Shown in pieces: positions 1 through 10,297 of a DNA stretch of 64,000 bases. The notes beneath the pieces are model-generated. The model ran no database searches. It was not told the DNA's origin and saw nothing but the letters and a program-made list of their open reading frames with translations. Source of the stretch: Sedimentibacter hydroxybenzoicus DSM 7310 (lineage in GTDB: Bacteria; Bacillota; Clostridia; Tissierellales; Sedimentibacteraceae); NCBI RefSeq assembly GCF_013403245.1, contig NZ_JACBNQ010000001.1, forward strand, positions 372,001-436,000. The letters run 5' to 3'. A program made the translations under genes and the position numbers. How positions within the stretch are numbered: the first letter of the stretch is position 1; each line of letters starts with the position of its first letter.

Positions 1-948
1 ATTTCAAAAATTGAATCAGGTAATTTGTCAATAAATATTGAACCCTTTGATTTGAAAAAGGTAATAAGCAATATATATAATACGCTTTTGATTGCAGGAA
101 ATGCAAAAGGGCTGGAAATAAGTTACTATTTAGATCCTGATATCAATTATTTTGTTTTAGGTGATGAATTGAGATTAAAACAAATACTTGCCAATCTGGC
201 CGGTAATGCAGTAAAGTTTACGGATGAAGGTTATATCTCATTCAGAACTAAGGTTATATCCGAACATGATAATAAAGTAAAAATAGAATTTCGTGTAAAA
301 GATACCGGTATAGGCATCGGTGAAGATTATAAGGATAACCTTTTTCAGTATTTTAGTCAGGATAATATATCTCAAAACAAAAAATACCATGGAGCCGGCT
401 TAGGTCTTGCTATTTCTAAACAAATTGCAGAGTTGTTAAATGGAAGTATATCTTTTGAAAGTAAAGACGGACACGGCTCAACGTTTACGTTTATCTGTGA
501 ATTTGAAAAATATATGCAGGATAATATCCCGGAAAAAGCAAGTGAAAAATCAGATATTAATGTCTATGACAATATAAATAGTAATTATACAATATTAAAC
601 GTTGAAGATAATATAATAAATCAGGAAGTTACTCATAATTTATTGACTAAAAAAGGATACAGGTGCATATCTGCATACAATGGTAATGAAGCTTTTAAAT
701 TGCTAAAAGAAAATAAAATTGATTTAATTTTAATGGATATTCAATTACCTGAACTGAATGGATTTGAAGCTACTAAAATTATGAGACAAAAATATGACAC
801 CGAGTTTAAAATTCCCATAATCGCCATTACGGCATACGCTATGTTTGAGGATAAAGAAAAATGCTTAAGTGCAGGAATGGATGATTATATACCAAAGCCT
901 TTTGAGGTGGATACCTTGTATAATATGATTGAAAAATATATAAAATAA
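1..948 (+). CDS. Hybrid sensor histidine kinase, C-terminal part (5' end outside window)
   Basis: The reading frame is open to base 1, so this is the 3' part of a larger gene. The first residues (ISKIESGNLSI) look like the end of a HisKA dimerisation helix. A HATPase_c domain follows, with N box (LKQILANLAGNAVKFTD), G1 box DTGIGIG and G2 box GAGLGLAIS. After a short linker comes a CheY-like receiver: acidic pair in VEDN, phospho-acceptor Asp in LILMDIQLPELNGFE, the Thr of IAITAYA and the Lys of IPKPF. It therefore autophosphorylates on His and relays to its own receiver. Signal and partner are not visible because the sensor region lies outside the window. No output domain follows the receiver, so a separate phosphotransfer protein or response regulator is expected. 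Confidence 0.9.
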   Translation: MSKIESGNLSINIEPFDLKKVISNIYNTLLIAGNAKGLEISYYLDPDINYFVLGDELRLKQILANLAGNAVKFTDEGYISFRTKVISEHDNKVKIEFRVKDTGIGIGEDYKDNLFQYFSQDNISQNKKYHGAGLGLAISKQIAELLNGSISFESKDGHGSTFTFICEFEKYMQDNIPEKASEKSDINVYDNINSNYTILNVEDNIINQEVTHNLLTKKGYRCISAYNGNEAFKLLKENKIDLILMDIQLPELNGFEATKIMRQKYDTEFKIPIIAITAYAMFEDKEKCLSAGMDDYIPKPFEVDTLYNMIEKYIK

Positions 949-973
949 TATAAATCGGTGCTCCGAGCACCGA
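945..973 (+). terminator. Terminator-like hairpin after histidine kinase
   Basis: A perfect self-complementary stretch (ATCGGTGCTC/GAGCACCGAT) lies just after the kinase stop codon. It has no T tract of its own, because a 122-bp repeat begins immediately after it, apparently splitting the terminator. Confidence 0.5.
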
Positions 974-974
974 T

Positions 975-1096
975 CAGGCTGCTGAAAAAGTCCCCCTGCA
1001 TCGTTGCCGTTCATCCGGTCAATCCTCACGTATGTCTAATACGCTGCGGTTGCCCGTCTTCCGGCGTCTTGCAGGATGAACTTTTTCAACAGCCTG
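975..1096 (+). repeat. 122-bp MITE-like palindromic repeat, copy A
   Basis: Starts CAGGCTGCTGAAAAAGTCC and ends GGATGAACTTTTTCAACAGCC-TG, so its ends are imperfect inverted repeats of about 30 bp. Five other full or partial copies occur in the window (5503, 13932, 21266, 40492 and 62961). It has no coding capacity. It is probably a non-autonomous mobile element or repeated hairpin. Confidence 0.85.
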
Positions 1097-1180
1097 TTTT
1101 TAAATTAAACTTTTTAATTTTAATGCCGATATAGTTATTATACGTCAACCTAACAAATGTACGGTAGGGAGCTGAAAATA

Positions 1181-1774
1181 TTGATAAATGAAACAAATGA
1201 AAATATACGACGCACATCTTTCGTATTCTTTTTAGAAAAAGGATATGAGGCAACAAACATCAGAGATATTTGCAAGGTGGTTGACATAAAACCTTCTTCC
1301 TTATATTTCTACTACAAATCTAAACAAGAATTATTTTTAAGTATATACGATGAAATATGGAAGCTGAAAATTAAGTTTTATGAAAATATTGAATTAAACG
1401 ACAGCGCCTCTGCTGAAAAAAAGTTAAAGCAGTTATTTAAAATTATTTTGAATTATCATTCGGAAAATATAGTAAATGAAAAATTTTTATTGAGGTATCA
1501 TCTGTTTCCTGCCGAAGAAATAAATATTTTAATTAAAGACAGATATATTTTTTGGAAGAACGAAGAAAACTCATTGTTGATGAAATTGGTTTATAAGTGC
1601 AAGGGTGATATTGTTCTTAAAAATGATGCGGTTATAAATGACTTCTTATACTCGTATAAAAGCTTCTTACAGCATCAGACAATAAATATGGTAACTAATA
1701 ATATTAAGCCGGCTTCTCATGAAATTGATATGAACTGGAGCAGGTTTTGGAACTCTTTTATTTTGAGTATGTAA
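1181..1774 (+). CDS. TetR/AcrR family transcriptional regulator
   Basis: The N-terminal ~50 residues form a TetR helix-turn-helix (FFLEKGYEATNIRDICKVV, then KPSSLYFYYKSKQELF). The rest is a helical, poorly conserved ligand domain. I chose the TTG at 1181 because AGGGAG ends nine bases before it; an in-frame ATG at 1157 has no ribosome site. The gene ends 10 bases before the PAS-GGDEF-EAL gene, whose ribosome site overlaps this stop codon, so the two are probably co-transcribed. Ligand and targets are unknown; it may control the cyclic-di-GMP/chemoreceptor cluster that follows. Confidence 0.85.
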   Translation: MINETNENIRRTSFVFFLEKGYEATNIRDICKVVDIKPSSLYFYYKSKQELFLSIYDEIWKLKIKFYENIELNDSASAEKKLKQLFKIILNYHSENIVNEKFLLRYHLFPAEEINILIKDRYIFWKNEENSLLMKLVYKCKGDIVLKNDAVINDFLYSYKSFLQHQTINMVTNNIKPASHEIDMNWSRFWNSFILSM

Positions 1775-1784
1775 GGAGTACGAA

Positions 1785-3476
1785 ATGGATGAGAAGAACA
1801 AATTTTATGAATATGAATTTAAAGAGCTTTTAGATGAAAGAGTAAAGCAAAAGCTTATGTTTGACCAGCTTTTGCTCGCTTCGCCTTTTGCGGTTGTTAT
1901 ATTGGATACAGATCAGAAAATTGTAAGTATAAATGATAACTTTACAAAATTGTTTCAGTATACATTTAGTGAAACAGAAGGTAAATTAATAGGCAATTTA
2001 GTATCTTCTTATGAAAGTGAAAATCAAATTGATAAAAATCTTGAAATAATATATCAGGGCCAAATTGTACAACAAGAAGTAAAAAGAAGGAGAAAGGACG
2101 GAAAGTTAGTTGACGTAGAACTTGTCGGATATCCGGTTCTTTATCGTGAAACTATTATAGGGGTATATATTATATATATTGATATATCACATAAATTAAG
2201 AGATTCCTTAACAGGTTTATATAACAGAAATTATTTTATTGAATCAGTAGATAAGCATATAAAAAACTATGCTGAAACCGATGAAATGTTTTCTGTAATT
2301 GTTATCGATATTGAGGGATTTAAGAATATCAATGATACTCTCGGTCATATTATCGGGGACAGGTTTTTAATTGAGATTAAAAAAAGGTTAAATTTTGTAC
2401 TAGATGACAGCTACATAGTATCTCGTATAGATGGGGATGAATTTGCAGTATTAATCAATAATGCAAACAGGAATTTGCTGTTAAATCTAGCTGAATTGAT
2501 TTTAAATGTTTTAAGTAAGCCATATATCATATCAAAAACTGAAATTTATCTGAATTTCAATGTTGGAATCAGCACCTTTCCTAAAGACGGCACTAATTCC
2601 GAAAATCTAATAAGATTTGCAGATGCCGCCATGCATCAGGCAAAAATGAAATCAAACGATAGAATCAGTTTCTATATAAATGAAATTTCTGAAAAAATTG
2701 AACAGAAATTTTTTCTTGCAAATTATTTGTTCAGTGCAATATCAAACAATGAATTATCCATAAAATATCAGCCTATATTTAATATCAATGATAAAAAAAT
2801 TGTCGGGGCAGAGGCATTATTAAGATGGGATAATGCTGTTTTAGGGCAAGTTCCGCCTGAAAGATTTATACCTGTTGCCGAAAAAACAGGGTTAATAATT
2901 TCTATGGGAGAATGGGTTTTAAAGGAAGTATGCAATCAAATTAAGCTATGGGAAGATAAGGGGTTTGATTTGATTCCGATATCCATTAATATTTCCGTAA
3001 AACAGTTAGAAAATATCAATTTTGCAAAAGCAGCAATCGAAATAATGAATAATAAGCATATTATTCCTGAATTTATAGAATTTGAAATAACTGAAAGTGT
3101 ATCCTCAGGTGACATTACCAGAATTGTAAAGAATATAAAAGAATTAAAAAGGTATGGTATAAAAATATCCATGGATGACTTTGGTACAGGATTTTCTTCT
3201 CTCGGGCAATTGGATTTGTTTGAGTTAGATAAATTGAAAATAGATAAAATTTTTATTGATGATTTTGTACAGGTGTATAAAAGGCAAAATTTAGTCAAAT
3301 CAATAATAGCGATGGCAAAGAGTTTAAACTTGGTAACCGTAGCCGAAGGTATTGAAACGAGTGAGCAGTTAAGCCATTTAAGAGGCTTGGGATGTCAGCT
3401 TGGTCAAGGATTTATCTTTAGTAAGCCGTTAACGGTAGAGGAAATTGAAGAATTTTTCAAAAAGGATGGTAAATAA
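1785..3476 (+). CDS. PAS-GGDEF-EAL cyclic-di-GMP signalling protein
   Basis: 563 residues without membrane segments. A PAS domain spans about residues 25-130, a GGDEF domain about 145-295 ([12 protein letters not shown], then [15 protein letters not shown]) and an EAL domain about 310-560. The cyclase signature reads RIDGDEF, with Asp in place of the first Gly of GGDEF. The EAL domain keeps its key motifs ([38 protein letters not shown]). The likely net activity is therefore cyclic-di-GMP hydrolysis, with the GGDEF domain weak or regulatory; that is inference. It follows the TetR gene by 10 bases, and the first chemoreceptor starts 11 bases after its stop, so this looks like one operon. Confidence 0.92.
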   Translation: MDEKNKFYEYEFKELLDERVKQKLMFDQLLLASPFAVVILDTDQKIVSINDNFTKLFQYTFSETEGKLIGNLVSSYESENQIDKNLEIIYQGQIVQQEVKRRRKDGKLVDVELVGYPVLYRETIIGVYIIYIDISHKLRDSLTGLYNRNYFIESVDKHIKNYAETDEMFSVIVIDIEGFKNINDTLGHIIGDRFLIEIKKRLNFVLDDSYIVSRIDGDEFAVLINNANRNLLLNLAELILNVLSKPYIISKTEIYLNFNVGISTFPKDGTNSENLIRFADAAMHQAKMKSNDRISFYINEISEKIEQKFFLANYLFSAISNNELSIKYQPIFNINDKKIVGAEALLRWDNAVLGQVPPERFIPVAEKTGLIISMGEWVLKEVCNQIKLWEDKGFDLIPISINISVKQLENINFAKAAIEIMNNKHIIPEFIEFEITESVSSGDITRIVKNIKELKRYGIKISMDDFGTGFSSLGQLDLFELDKLKIDKIFIDDFVQVYKRQNLVKSIIAMAKSLNLVTVAEGIETSEQLSHLRGLGCQLGQGFIFSKPLTVEEIEEFFKKDGK

Positions 3477-3487
3477 AGGTGAAAATA

Positions 3488-5491
3488 ATGAAGGGCTTTA
3501 ACTTAAGAAGTATAAAGTTTAAATTAATTATTTATTTTACGGTTTTAATATTAATATCTACTATAATTTTAGGAATGATAACATTAAACAGAGCTGCCGC
3601 AACAATAACCCGTGAAGCAGAAAATTCCCTTGTGTTATTGGCTAAGGATGCTTCAAAATTAACAGAAAGCAGAATCGAAACTCAACAAAAAACATTAGAC
3701 ATGATAGCAATGAGTCAGGATATTCAAACAATGGACTGGGCGATACAACGACCGATGCTCCAAAATCAAGTGCAAAGAACAAATTTCCTGGATATAGGAG
3801 TTGTCGACCTTAACGGTAATGCTAAATATTCAGATGGCTCCACCGCTCAATTAGGTGATAGGGAACATGTAAAAAAAGCATTGGCAGGTGAAGCTAATGT
3901 ATCAAACTTAATAGTAAGCAGAATAACTGATGAAATTGTTTTAACTTATGCAACACCAATTGAAAGAGATGGAAAAGTAGTTGGAGCACTTTTAGGAAGA
4001 AGAGATGGAAATTCCTTAAGCTCAATTGCAGGAGATACAGGTTATGGGCAAAGTGGTTACGGTTATATGATTGACAAAAATGGAACAATAATTGCCCATC
4101 CTGACAAAGATAAGGTGATGAATCAATTTAATCCTATTGAAGAATCATCAAGTAACAGCAGTTTAATATCGGTATCTGATTTATTTAAAAAAATATTATC
4201 TGAAAAAACAGGTGTAAACAGCTATACATTTGAAGGCAATAATTTGTATGCCGGGTATTTTCCCATAGAAGGCAGTGATTGGTTTTTCATTATAACGGCT
4301 AATCAAGATGAGGTATTATCGGCAATACCGGAATTACAGTCCCTGATGATAAAAATTATATTAATGGTTTTAGCAGTCAGCATTGTATTTGTTTTAATAA
4401 TAGGGAACTCAATTACGAACCCGGTAATAGCTGCTGCACAACATGCAAAAAAAATCGCTTCTTTAGATTTGACACAGGATGTACCGAAAAAATTTATGAA
4501 GAGGAAGGATGAAGCCGGAGATCTGGCAAATTCATTTCAAATTATAATAAATAACCTGAAGGAAATTGTAACTGAAATTATCGGTGCTTCCGCACAGGTT
4601 GCAGCGGCATCTGAGGAGTTATCATCCGCATCACAGCAATCTGCTTCGGCTTCATCTGAAATTTCGCAAACTATTGAGGAGATAGCTAAAAGTGCTGCAG
4701 ACCAAGCGCATCATACCCAGGATGGCTCAATAAATGCAAATGAATTAGGACATATCATAGAAGAAAACCATACGTATATGGGAAATCTCAATGAACAGTC
4801 AAACAGTGTGTCAAAGGTTGTTTATGATGGTTTAACTGAAATAGAAAATTTACATAAGATTACAGAAGAAAGCAATTTAGCTACTAATGAAGTAAGAAAC
4901 GTAATTATCCAAACAAATGACAGTTCAATCAAAATAGGACAAGCAAGCAATGTTATATCATCTATAGCTCAGCAAACCAACTTATTGGCATTAAATGCAT
5001 CGATTGAAGCAGCAAGGGCAGGAAGTGCGGGCAAAGGATTTGCGGTTGTTGCGGAAGAAATTAAAAACCTGGCTCAGCAATCATCCGTTTCGACAAAAGA
5101 AATAGACGAAATTGTAAGTGAATTACAGCATAATTCTGAAAATGCGGTCAAGACAATTGAAAGAGTTTCCGCTATAACGGGACAGCAATATAAGAGCGTA
5201 GGTCAAAGTAAAGATAAATACATGATTATTGCGCAGTCCATGAAAGAAACTGAAAGAGCGGTAGAGCAATTAAATGAAGCAAGCGAAAAGATGGAGTCTA
5301 TGAAAGAGCGAATACTTATAAGTATGGAAACTCTTTCGGCAGTTGCTGAAGAAAATTCTGCTGCTACTCAACAGGCAACAGCATCTATAGAGGAGCAAGC
5401 CGCGTCCGCTGAAGAGATTTCATCTACAAGTGAAGAATTATCTAACATGGCACAAGGGTTACAGAAATTAATATCAAGATTTATAATTTAG
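3488..5491 (+). CDS. Methyl-accepting chemotaxis protein (dCache type)
   Basis: 667 residues from the ATG at 3488, which has AAAGGTG just upstream. The upstream GTG at 3479 would add three residues not shared by its paralogue, which is also 667 long. Order: TM1 (~13-33), extracytoplasmic dCache-like sensor, TM2 (~285-305), HAMP, then a long coiled-coil signalling domain. The conserved hairpin tip is present ([14 protein letters not shown], then [18 protein letters not shown]). It should couple to CheA/CheW, neither of which is in the window. It lies directly after the PAS-GGDEF-EAL gene. No CheR-binding pentapeptide is seen at the C-terminus. The ligand is unknown; I do not find the RxWY motif of amino-acid-sensing dCache domains. 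Confidence 0.95.
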   Translation: MKGFNLRSIKFKLIIYFTVLILISTIILGMITLNRAAATITREAENSLVLLAKDASKLTESRIETQQKTLDMIAMSQDIQTMDWAIQRPMLQNQVQRTNFLDIGVVDLNGNAKYSDGSTAQLGDREHVKKALAGEANVSNLIVSRITDEIVLTYATPIERDGKVVGALLGRRDGNSLSSIAGDTGYGQSGYGYMIDKNGTIIAHPDKDKVMNQFNPIEESSSNSSLISVSDLFKKILSEKTGVNSYTFEGNNLYAGYFPIEGSDWFFIITANQDEVLSAIPELQSLMIKIILMVLAVSIVFVLIIGNSITNPVIAAAQHAKKIASLDLTQDVPKKFMKRKDEAGDLANSFQIIINNLKEIVTEIIGASAQVAAASEELSSASQQSASASSEISQTIEEIAKSAADQAHHTQDGSINANELGHIIEENHTYMGNLNEQSNSVSKVVYDGLTEIENLHKITEESNLATNEVRNVIIQTNDSSIKIGQASNVISSIAQQTNLLALNASIEAARAGSAGKGFAVVAEEIKNLAQQSSVSTKEIDEIVSELQHNSENAVKTIERVSAITGQQYKSVGQSKDKYMIIAQSMKETERAVEQLNEASEKMESMKERILISMETLSAVAEENSAATQQATASIEEQAASAEEISSTSEELSNMAQGLQKLISRFII

Positions 5492-5502
5492 AATAATGAC
5501 TA

Positions 5503-5571
5503 CTTGAAAAAGTTCATCCTGCAAGGCGCCGGAAGCCGGGCAACGATGCAGGGGGACTTTTTATTTTTGCT
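5503..5571 (-). repeat. MITE-like repeat, copy B, internally deleted
   Basis: Reverse-oriented copy of the 122-bp family with its middle missing. The junction lies at a short GGCAAC sequence that is present on both sides of the missing segment in full copies, which points to a slippage or recombination deletion between 6-bp direct repeats. Confidence 0.75.
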
Positions 5572-5600
5572 TAAAGCATAAGCGACTGACACCAATTATA
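5569..5600 (+). repeat. Fragment of ~55-bp hairpin repeat (family 2)
   Basis: GCATAAGCGACTGACACCAA matches the left half of the repeat seen in full at 11634 and 25658. The right half is missing. Confidence 0.6.
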
Positions 5601-5625
5601 AAAAAAAGTAAAATTTTGTCGATAT
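5599..5625 (+). promoter_or_regulatory. Candidate sigma-D (sigma-28) promoter for second chemoreceptor
   Basis: TAAA, 15 bases, then GTCGATAT. The motility sigma factor of Firmicutes recognises TAAA-N14-16-GCCGATAT, so there is one mismatch and the spacing is right. It lies about 115 bases upstream of the second chemoreceptor, a typical sigma-D target. Confidence 0.6.
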
Positions 5626-5739
5626 GTGTCGAAATATAAATGAGAAGACAATGTCTTGTTAATATATTAACATTCAATGCAATTATTGAACTAAGGGGAG
5701 AATCATTAATTATATTAACTATAAAGCAGGAGGAAGACT

Positions 5740-7743
5740 ATGAGAGGATTTAAAATAAGGAGTATAAAGTTTAAATTGATTATTTACTTTACAATTTTGA
5801 TTTTAGTGGCTACGGTAGTTTTAGGAATAATTACTTTAAACAGAGCTTCTGATATAATAACTAAGGAAGCTGAAAATGCTCTTTTGTTATTAGCTGAGGA
5901 TTCATCTAAATTAACGGAAAGCAGAGTTGAGGTCCAACAAAAAACACTTGATATGATTTCATTGATTCCGGATATGAATACAATGGATTGGGAAAAGCAA
6001 AGACCTATATTGCAAAATGTATTGGGTAAAACCGATTTTTTAGCTATCGGGGTTGTGGATACCGGAGGAAACGTAAAGTATTCTGACGGAACGGTTAATC
6101 AATTAGGTGACAGAGAATACGTTAAAAAAGCATTAGCCGGAGAGCCGAATGTGTCTGACGTAATAATAAGCAGAGTAACAAATGAAGCTGTCTTAATGTA
6201 TGCAACACCTATAGAAAGAAGTGGAAGAGTGGTAGGAGCGCTTATTGCAAGGAGAGACGGTAATACCTTAAGCGTAATTACCGACGATACGGGATATGGC
6301 GATAAAGGCTACGGTTATATGATTAACAGCAAAGGAGTAATAGTTGCCCATCCGGACAGGGAAAAAGTAATGAATCAATTTAATCCCGTTGAAGAATCTT
6401 TGAATGACAGCAGCCTTACATCACTGGCTGATTTGTTTAAAAAGGTTGCAGCCGAAAAAACGGGGATTAGTGATTATTCATTTGAAAGTAAGGATCTGTA
6501 TGCCGGCTATTATCCTATAGAAGGCAGCGATTGGTTTTTTATTATAACTGCTGAAAAGGATGAAGTATTGTCCTCAATACCGGAGCTGGAAAGAATAATA
6601 TACAGAATTCTGATTATTGTTTTAGCATTAAGTATTGTCTTAGTTTATATTATTGGCAGATCTATTGCCAATCCAATTGTTTTATCCGTACAGCATTCGA
6701 AAAAAATTGCTTCCTTGGATTTGAAACAGGATGTCCCGAAAAAATTTATGAAGCGAAAGGATGAGGTTGGAGATTTAGCCAATGCTCTGCAAGTTATAAT
6801 AAACAGCTTAAAGGAAATTATAGCTGAAATCAGCAGTACTTCCGCGCAGGTTGCAGCTGCTTCGGAAGAATTGTCCTCTGCTTCGCAGCAGTCAGCCTCA
6901 GCTTCAGTTCAAATTTCACATACTATCGAGGAAATAGCCAAAGGAGCTGCCGATCAGGCTCAGCATACTCAGGAAGGCTCAATAAATGCAAATGAATTAG
7001 GACGCATAATGGAAGAAAATCATATGTACACGAAAAATCTCAGTGAACAGTCAAACAGTGTATCAAAAATTGTTTATGAAGGATTAACTGAAATAGAAGA
7101 TTTGCATAAGATTACAGAAGAAAGTAATTCTGCTACTAATGAAGTCAGAAGCGTAATTATTCAAACAAATGAAAGCTCAATTAAGATAGGTCAGGCAAGC
7201 AATGTTATATCATCTATAGCTCAGCAAACCAATCTATTGGCGTTAAATGCGGCAATAGAAGCAGCTAGGGCGGGAAGTGCAGGTAAAGGATTCGCCGTTG
7301 TTGCCGAAGAAATTAAAAATTTAGCTCAGCAGTCATCATTATCGACAAAAGAAATAGACGGAATCGTAAGTGAGTTGCAGCATAATTCCGAAAATGCGGT
7401 TAAAACAATGGAGAGAGTTTCTGTTATAACAGATCAGCAATATAAGAGCGTGGGACAAAGTAAGGATAAATACACAATAATTGCGCAGTCTATGAAAGAA
7501 ACCGAAAGGGTGGCAACTCAATTAAATGATGCAAGCGAAAAGATGGAGTCAATGAAAGATGAAATACTGTCAAGCATGGAAACTTTATCTGCAGTTGCCG
7601 AAGAAAATTCAGCAGCTACAGAACAAGCAACTGCAACTATAGGGGAACAGGCTGCATCAGCGGAAGAAATTTCATCTACAAGCCAAGAGTTGACAAATAT
7701 GGCGCAGGATTTACAGAAATTAGTATCAAAATTTATAATTTAG
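5740..7743 (+). CDS. Methyl-accepting chemotaxis protein, paralogue of the preceding gene
   Basis: 667 residues with the same architecture as the upstream receptor: TM1, dCache-like sensor, TM2, HAMP and signalling domain with tip [14 protein letters not shown]. The ATG follows a strong GGAGGAAG ribosome site. The two proteins stay similar throughout, including the sensor, so this is a fairly recent tandem duplication. Differences concentrate in the sensor and the segment after TM2, which suggests related but distinct ligands. Unlike the first copy it has its own long leader with a sigma-D-type promoter, so expression may be separate. A terminator follows. Confidence 0.95.
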   Translation: MRGFKIRSIKFKLIIYFTILILVATVVLGIITLNRASDIITKEAENALLLLAEDSSKLTESRVEVQQKTLDMISLIPDMNTMDWEKQRPILQNVLGKTDFLAIGVVDTGGNVKYSDGTVNQLGDREYVKKALAGEPNVSDVIISRVTNEAVLMYATPIERSGRVVGALIARRDGNTLSVITDDTGYGDKGYGYMINSKGVIVAHPDREKVMNQFNPVEESLNDSSLTSLADLFKKVAAEKTGISDYSFESKDLYAGYYPIEGSDWFFIITAEKDEVLSSIPELERIIYRILIIVLALSIVLVYIIGRSIANPIVLSVQHSKKIASLDLKQDVPKKFMKRKDEVGDLANALQVIINSLKEIIAEISSTSAQVAAASEELSSASQQSASASVQISHTIEEIAKGAADQAQHTQEGSINANELGRIMEENHMYTKNLSEQSNSVSKIVYEGLTEIEDLHKITEESNSATNEVRSVIIQTNESSIKIGQASNVISSIAQQTNLLALNAAIEAARAGSAGKGFAVVAEEIKNLAQQSSLSTKEIDGIVSELQHNSENAVKTMERVSVITDQQYKSVGQSKDKYTIIAQSMKETERVATQLNDASEKMESMKDEILSSMETLSAVAEENSAATEQATATIGEQAASAEEISSTSQELTNMAQDLQKLVSKFII

Positions 7744-7763
7744 TAAAAAATCCTAATATTAAT

Positions 7764-7810
7764 AAAACCTCCTATGAATAGTAACATTTTCATAGGAGGT
7801 TTTGTTTTTT
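7764..7810 (+). terminator. Rho-independent terminator after second chemoreceptor
   Basis: A 15-bp perfect stem (AAAACCTCCTATGAA with its complement), a 10-base loop and a T-rich tail (TTTTGTTTTTT). It ends the signalling cluster before the DegV gene. Confidence 0.9.
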
Positions 7811-7886
7811 AGTATTTCCTGTTATTGCTATTAACCTTTTTTCGTGCTAAAATTGTGTGTAGAAGTTTTATTTAAGGGGAAGTTAT

Positions 7887-8750
7887 ATGAAAATTAAAAT
7901 AATTACGGACTCATGCTGCGATTTATCTTATGATTATATTAAAGAAAATAAATTAGAAGTAATACCATTTCCATATTCAATCGACGGAAATGAATATGTA
8001 GATGATTTCGGAAAATCATTAAGCTACAGTGATTTCTATAATGAGCTCAGAAGCGGACGCATGCCTTCTACCTCTCAGATTAGCGTATATACCTTTGAGA
8101 AGATTTTTAAGCATTATGTTTCGGAAGGTTATTCGGTGATATATTTAGGCTTTTCTTCGGCATTGAGCCAGACTTTTAATAATTCAATAACTGCTCGGAA
8201 TACCATTCAAGAAGAAATACCCGGAGCTGACATAACATTGATTGATACGAAAAGTGCGTCTGTCGGGCTTGGAGCAATTGTGTTTTATGCCAATGAGTTA
8301 TTAAAGCAAGGTAAGACAAAGAATGAAATAATAAATTGGGTTGAAGAAAATAAGCTTAAATCAAATCACTGGTTTATAATCGATAGCTTAGATCATCTGA
8401 AGAGAGGCGGAAGAATATCAGCAGCAAGCGCAGCGGTGGGAACGATATTGGATGTAAAGCCTATTCTGAACCTTGATGATGAAGGCAGATTAAACGTGGT
8501 GCAAAAAGTCAGAGGCAGAAAAAAATCTATAAAAGCTTTACTGGATGTGCTTCAATACATAAAAGAACCACAGGAACAGACTTTGTTTATAAATCATGGT
8601 GATTGCATGAAGGAAGCGGAGCAGCTGAGAGAATTGGTTTTAAAAGAAGTTAATGTAAAGGATGTTGTTATTAACTATGTCGGTCCGATAATCGGCTCTC
8701 ATACTGGACCCAATATGCTTTGCATGGTTTTTATGGGAGAGAAAAGGTAA
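7887..8750 (+). CDS. DegV family fatty-acid-binding protein
   Basis: 287 residues, normal for the family. Recognisable DegV motifs are the start KIITDSCCDL, MPSTSQIS, the SALSQTFNNS loop, HLKRGGRIS, the KPIL strand and the C-terminal GPIIGSHTGPNML. DegV proteins bind a fatty acid between two domains; the FakB members present it to the kinase FakA for phosphorylation. No fakA is nearby, so the FakB role is inference. The ATG has AAGGGGAAG upstream. It appears to be a single-gene unit. Confidence 0.93.
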   Translation: MKIKIITDSCCDLSYDYIKENKLEVIPFPYSIDGNEYVDDFGKSLSYSDFYNELRSGRMPSTSQISVYTFEKIFKHYVSEGYSVIYLGFSSALSQTFNNSITARNTIQEEIPGADITLIDTKSASVGLGAIVFYANELLKQGKTKNEIINWVEENKLKSNHWFIIDSLDHLKRGGRISAASAAVGTILDVKPILNLDDEGRLNVVQKVRGRKKSIKALLDVLQYIKEPQEQTLFINHGDCMKEAEQLRELVLKEVNVKDVVINYVGPIIGSHTGPNMLCMVFMGEKR

Positions 8751-8816
8751 ATACATAGGGATTAGAACCTTATATAATGGGTATGTAAGTATAAAATATA
8801 TCATGGGGGTTGATTT

Positions 8817-10148
8817 ATGAGAGTAATAATTATAGGTGCTGTAGCAGCCGGTACTTCAGCTGCTACCGAAATCAGAAGAAATGACAAAAATGCAGAAATC
8901 ATAGTATATGAGAAGGATAAATTTATCTCATATGCAGGATGCGGCATGCCTTTTTATATAAGTAATGAATTTAATGATTTTAACGGGTTGGTGCCCAGGG
9001 ATGCCGGATTTTTTAAAACAAAAAGAAATATTGATATTTTAACAGAGCACGAGGTTTTATCCATCGATTCAAAAACAAAGACAGTAACAGTAAAAAACAT
9101 TAAAGACGGTGAAGTATTTGAAGATAATTACGACAAGCTTGTAATTGCTACCGGAGCGACATCAAAAGTTCCTGAAATAAAAGGTACCGGCAGGAACCAT
9201 GTGTTTCTTTTGAGAAATATAAATGATATGAATCGTATCAAAAGCTTCATAGAGAAAGAAGCGCCTCGAAAGGCGGTAATTATAGGAAGCGGCTTCATTG
9301 GTATGGAAATGTGCGAGGGATTTGTAAACCTCGGAATGGATGTAACTATTATTGCGAGGTCATCCTTATCAAAAGGTATAGATAAGGATATGTCTGTATT
9401 TATTGAAAGGTATTTAGAAGAAAAAGGAATAAAGGTTTATACAAATACAACCACGCAGGAAATAACTGAAAATGGCGTAATATTGGGAAATGGCAGCTTA
9501 GCAGAGGCAGATATCGTATTGCTGGCAGCAGGAATTAAGCCGAATACAGAGCTTGCTAAGCAAATAGGAGTTGAGCTTGGTATAAATGATTCAATAAAGG
9601 TTGATAAAAATATGAGAACGAATGTTGATGATGTATACAGCTGTGGTGATTGTATAGAGGTTTATAATACGATTACCGGAAAACCAATGTACAGACCTTT
9701 AGGCTCTACTGCCAATAAAACAGGAACAATTGCAGGAAGCAATATCACAGGAAGAAATGATGAGTTTATGGGTGTGTTGGGAACAGGGATTTACAGGATA
9801 TTTGATATGACGGTGGGGCAAACGGGATTATCCGAGGAAGAAGCAAAGAAGCAAGGCTTTAATGTTGTTGTGACTATAGATGAAAAAATGAACAAACCGG
9901 AGTACTTGGGAGGAAGACCCATTATAATAAAAGCTGTGGCCGATAAAGATACAAATACATTGTTAGGAGCACAGGTCATAGGCTATGAAGGTGTTGATAA
10001 AAGATTAGATGTATTAGTTACAGCCATTACATTAAAAATAAAGCCGGAAAATTTGATTCATCTCGATCTTTCTTATTCGCCGCCTTACTCTATACCGAGA
10101 GACCCTGTTTATTATACCGGAATAAAACTTAGAGATGCACTTTCATAA
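8817..10148 (+). CDS. CoA-disulfide reductase / NADH oxidase-type flavoprotein
   Basis: 443 residues of the FAD/NAD(P)H disulfide-oxidoreductase fold. The N-terminal FAD site is IIIGAVAAGTSAA, the second nucleotide-binding motif is VIIGSGFIGMEM and the FAD signature is VDDVYSCGDC. A single redox cysteine, C42 in SYAGCGMPFY, matches the position used by CoA-disulfide reductases and NADH oxidases. No rhodanese domain is fused, unlike some clostridial relatives. Probable roles are keeping CoA or low-molecular thiols reduced, or removing oxygen or peroxide. The exact substrate cannot be told from sequence. The start follows GGGGGTTG. Confidence 0.85.
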   Translation: MRVIIIGAVAAGTSAATEIRRNDKNAEIIVYEKDKFISYAGCGMPFYISNEFNDFNGLVPRDAGFFKTKRNIDILTEHEVLSIDSKTKTVTVKNIKDGEVFEDNYDKLVIATGATSKVPEIKGTGRNHVFLLRNINDMNRIKSFIEKEAPRKAVIIGSGFIGMEMCEGFVNLGMDVTIIARSSLSKGIDKDMSVFIERYLEEKGIKVYTNTTTQEITENGVILGNGSLAEADIVLLAAGIKPNTELAKQIGVELGINDSIKVDKNMRTNVDDVYSCGDCIEVYNTITGKPMYRPLGSTANKTGTIAGSNITGRNDEFMGVLGTGIYRIFDMTVGQTGLSEEEAKKQGFNVVVTIDEKMNKPEYLGGRPIIIKAVADKDTNTLLGAQVIGYEGVDKRLDVLVTAITLKIKPENLIHLDLSYSPPYSIPRDPVYYTGIKLRDALS

Positions 10149-10297
10149 AACTGAGTCCTCAGTCAACAAATTGAGGACTTTTATCGTATTATGATTGACA
10201 TTTTATTGACAAGGCATTATCTTATAATGGGGGAGCACTAAGCTTAAATGTAATAACATTGAGTATGTCACTGATTATTATAGGAAAGGAGCTTAAT

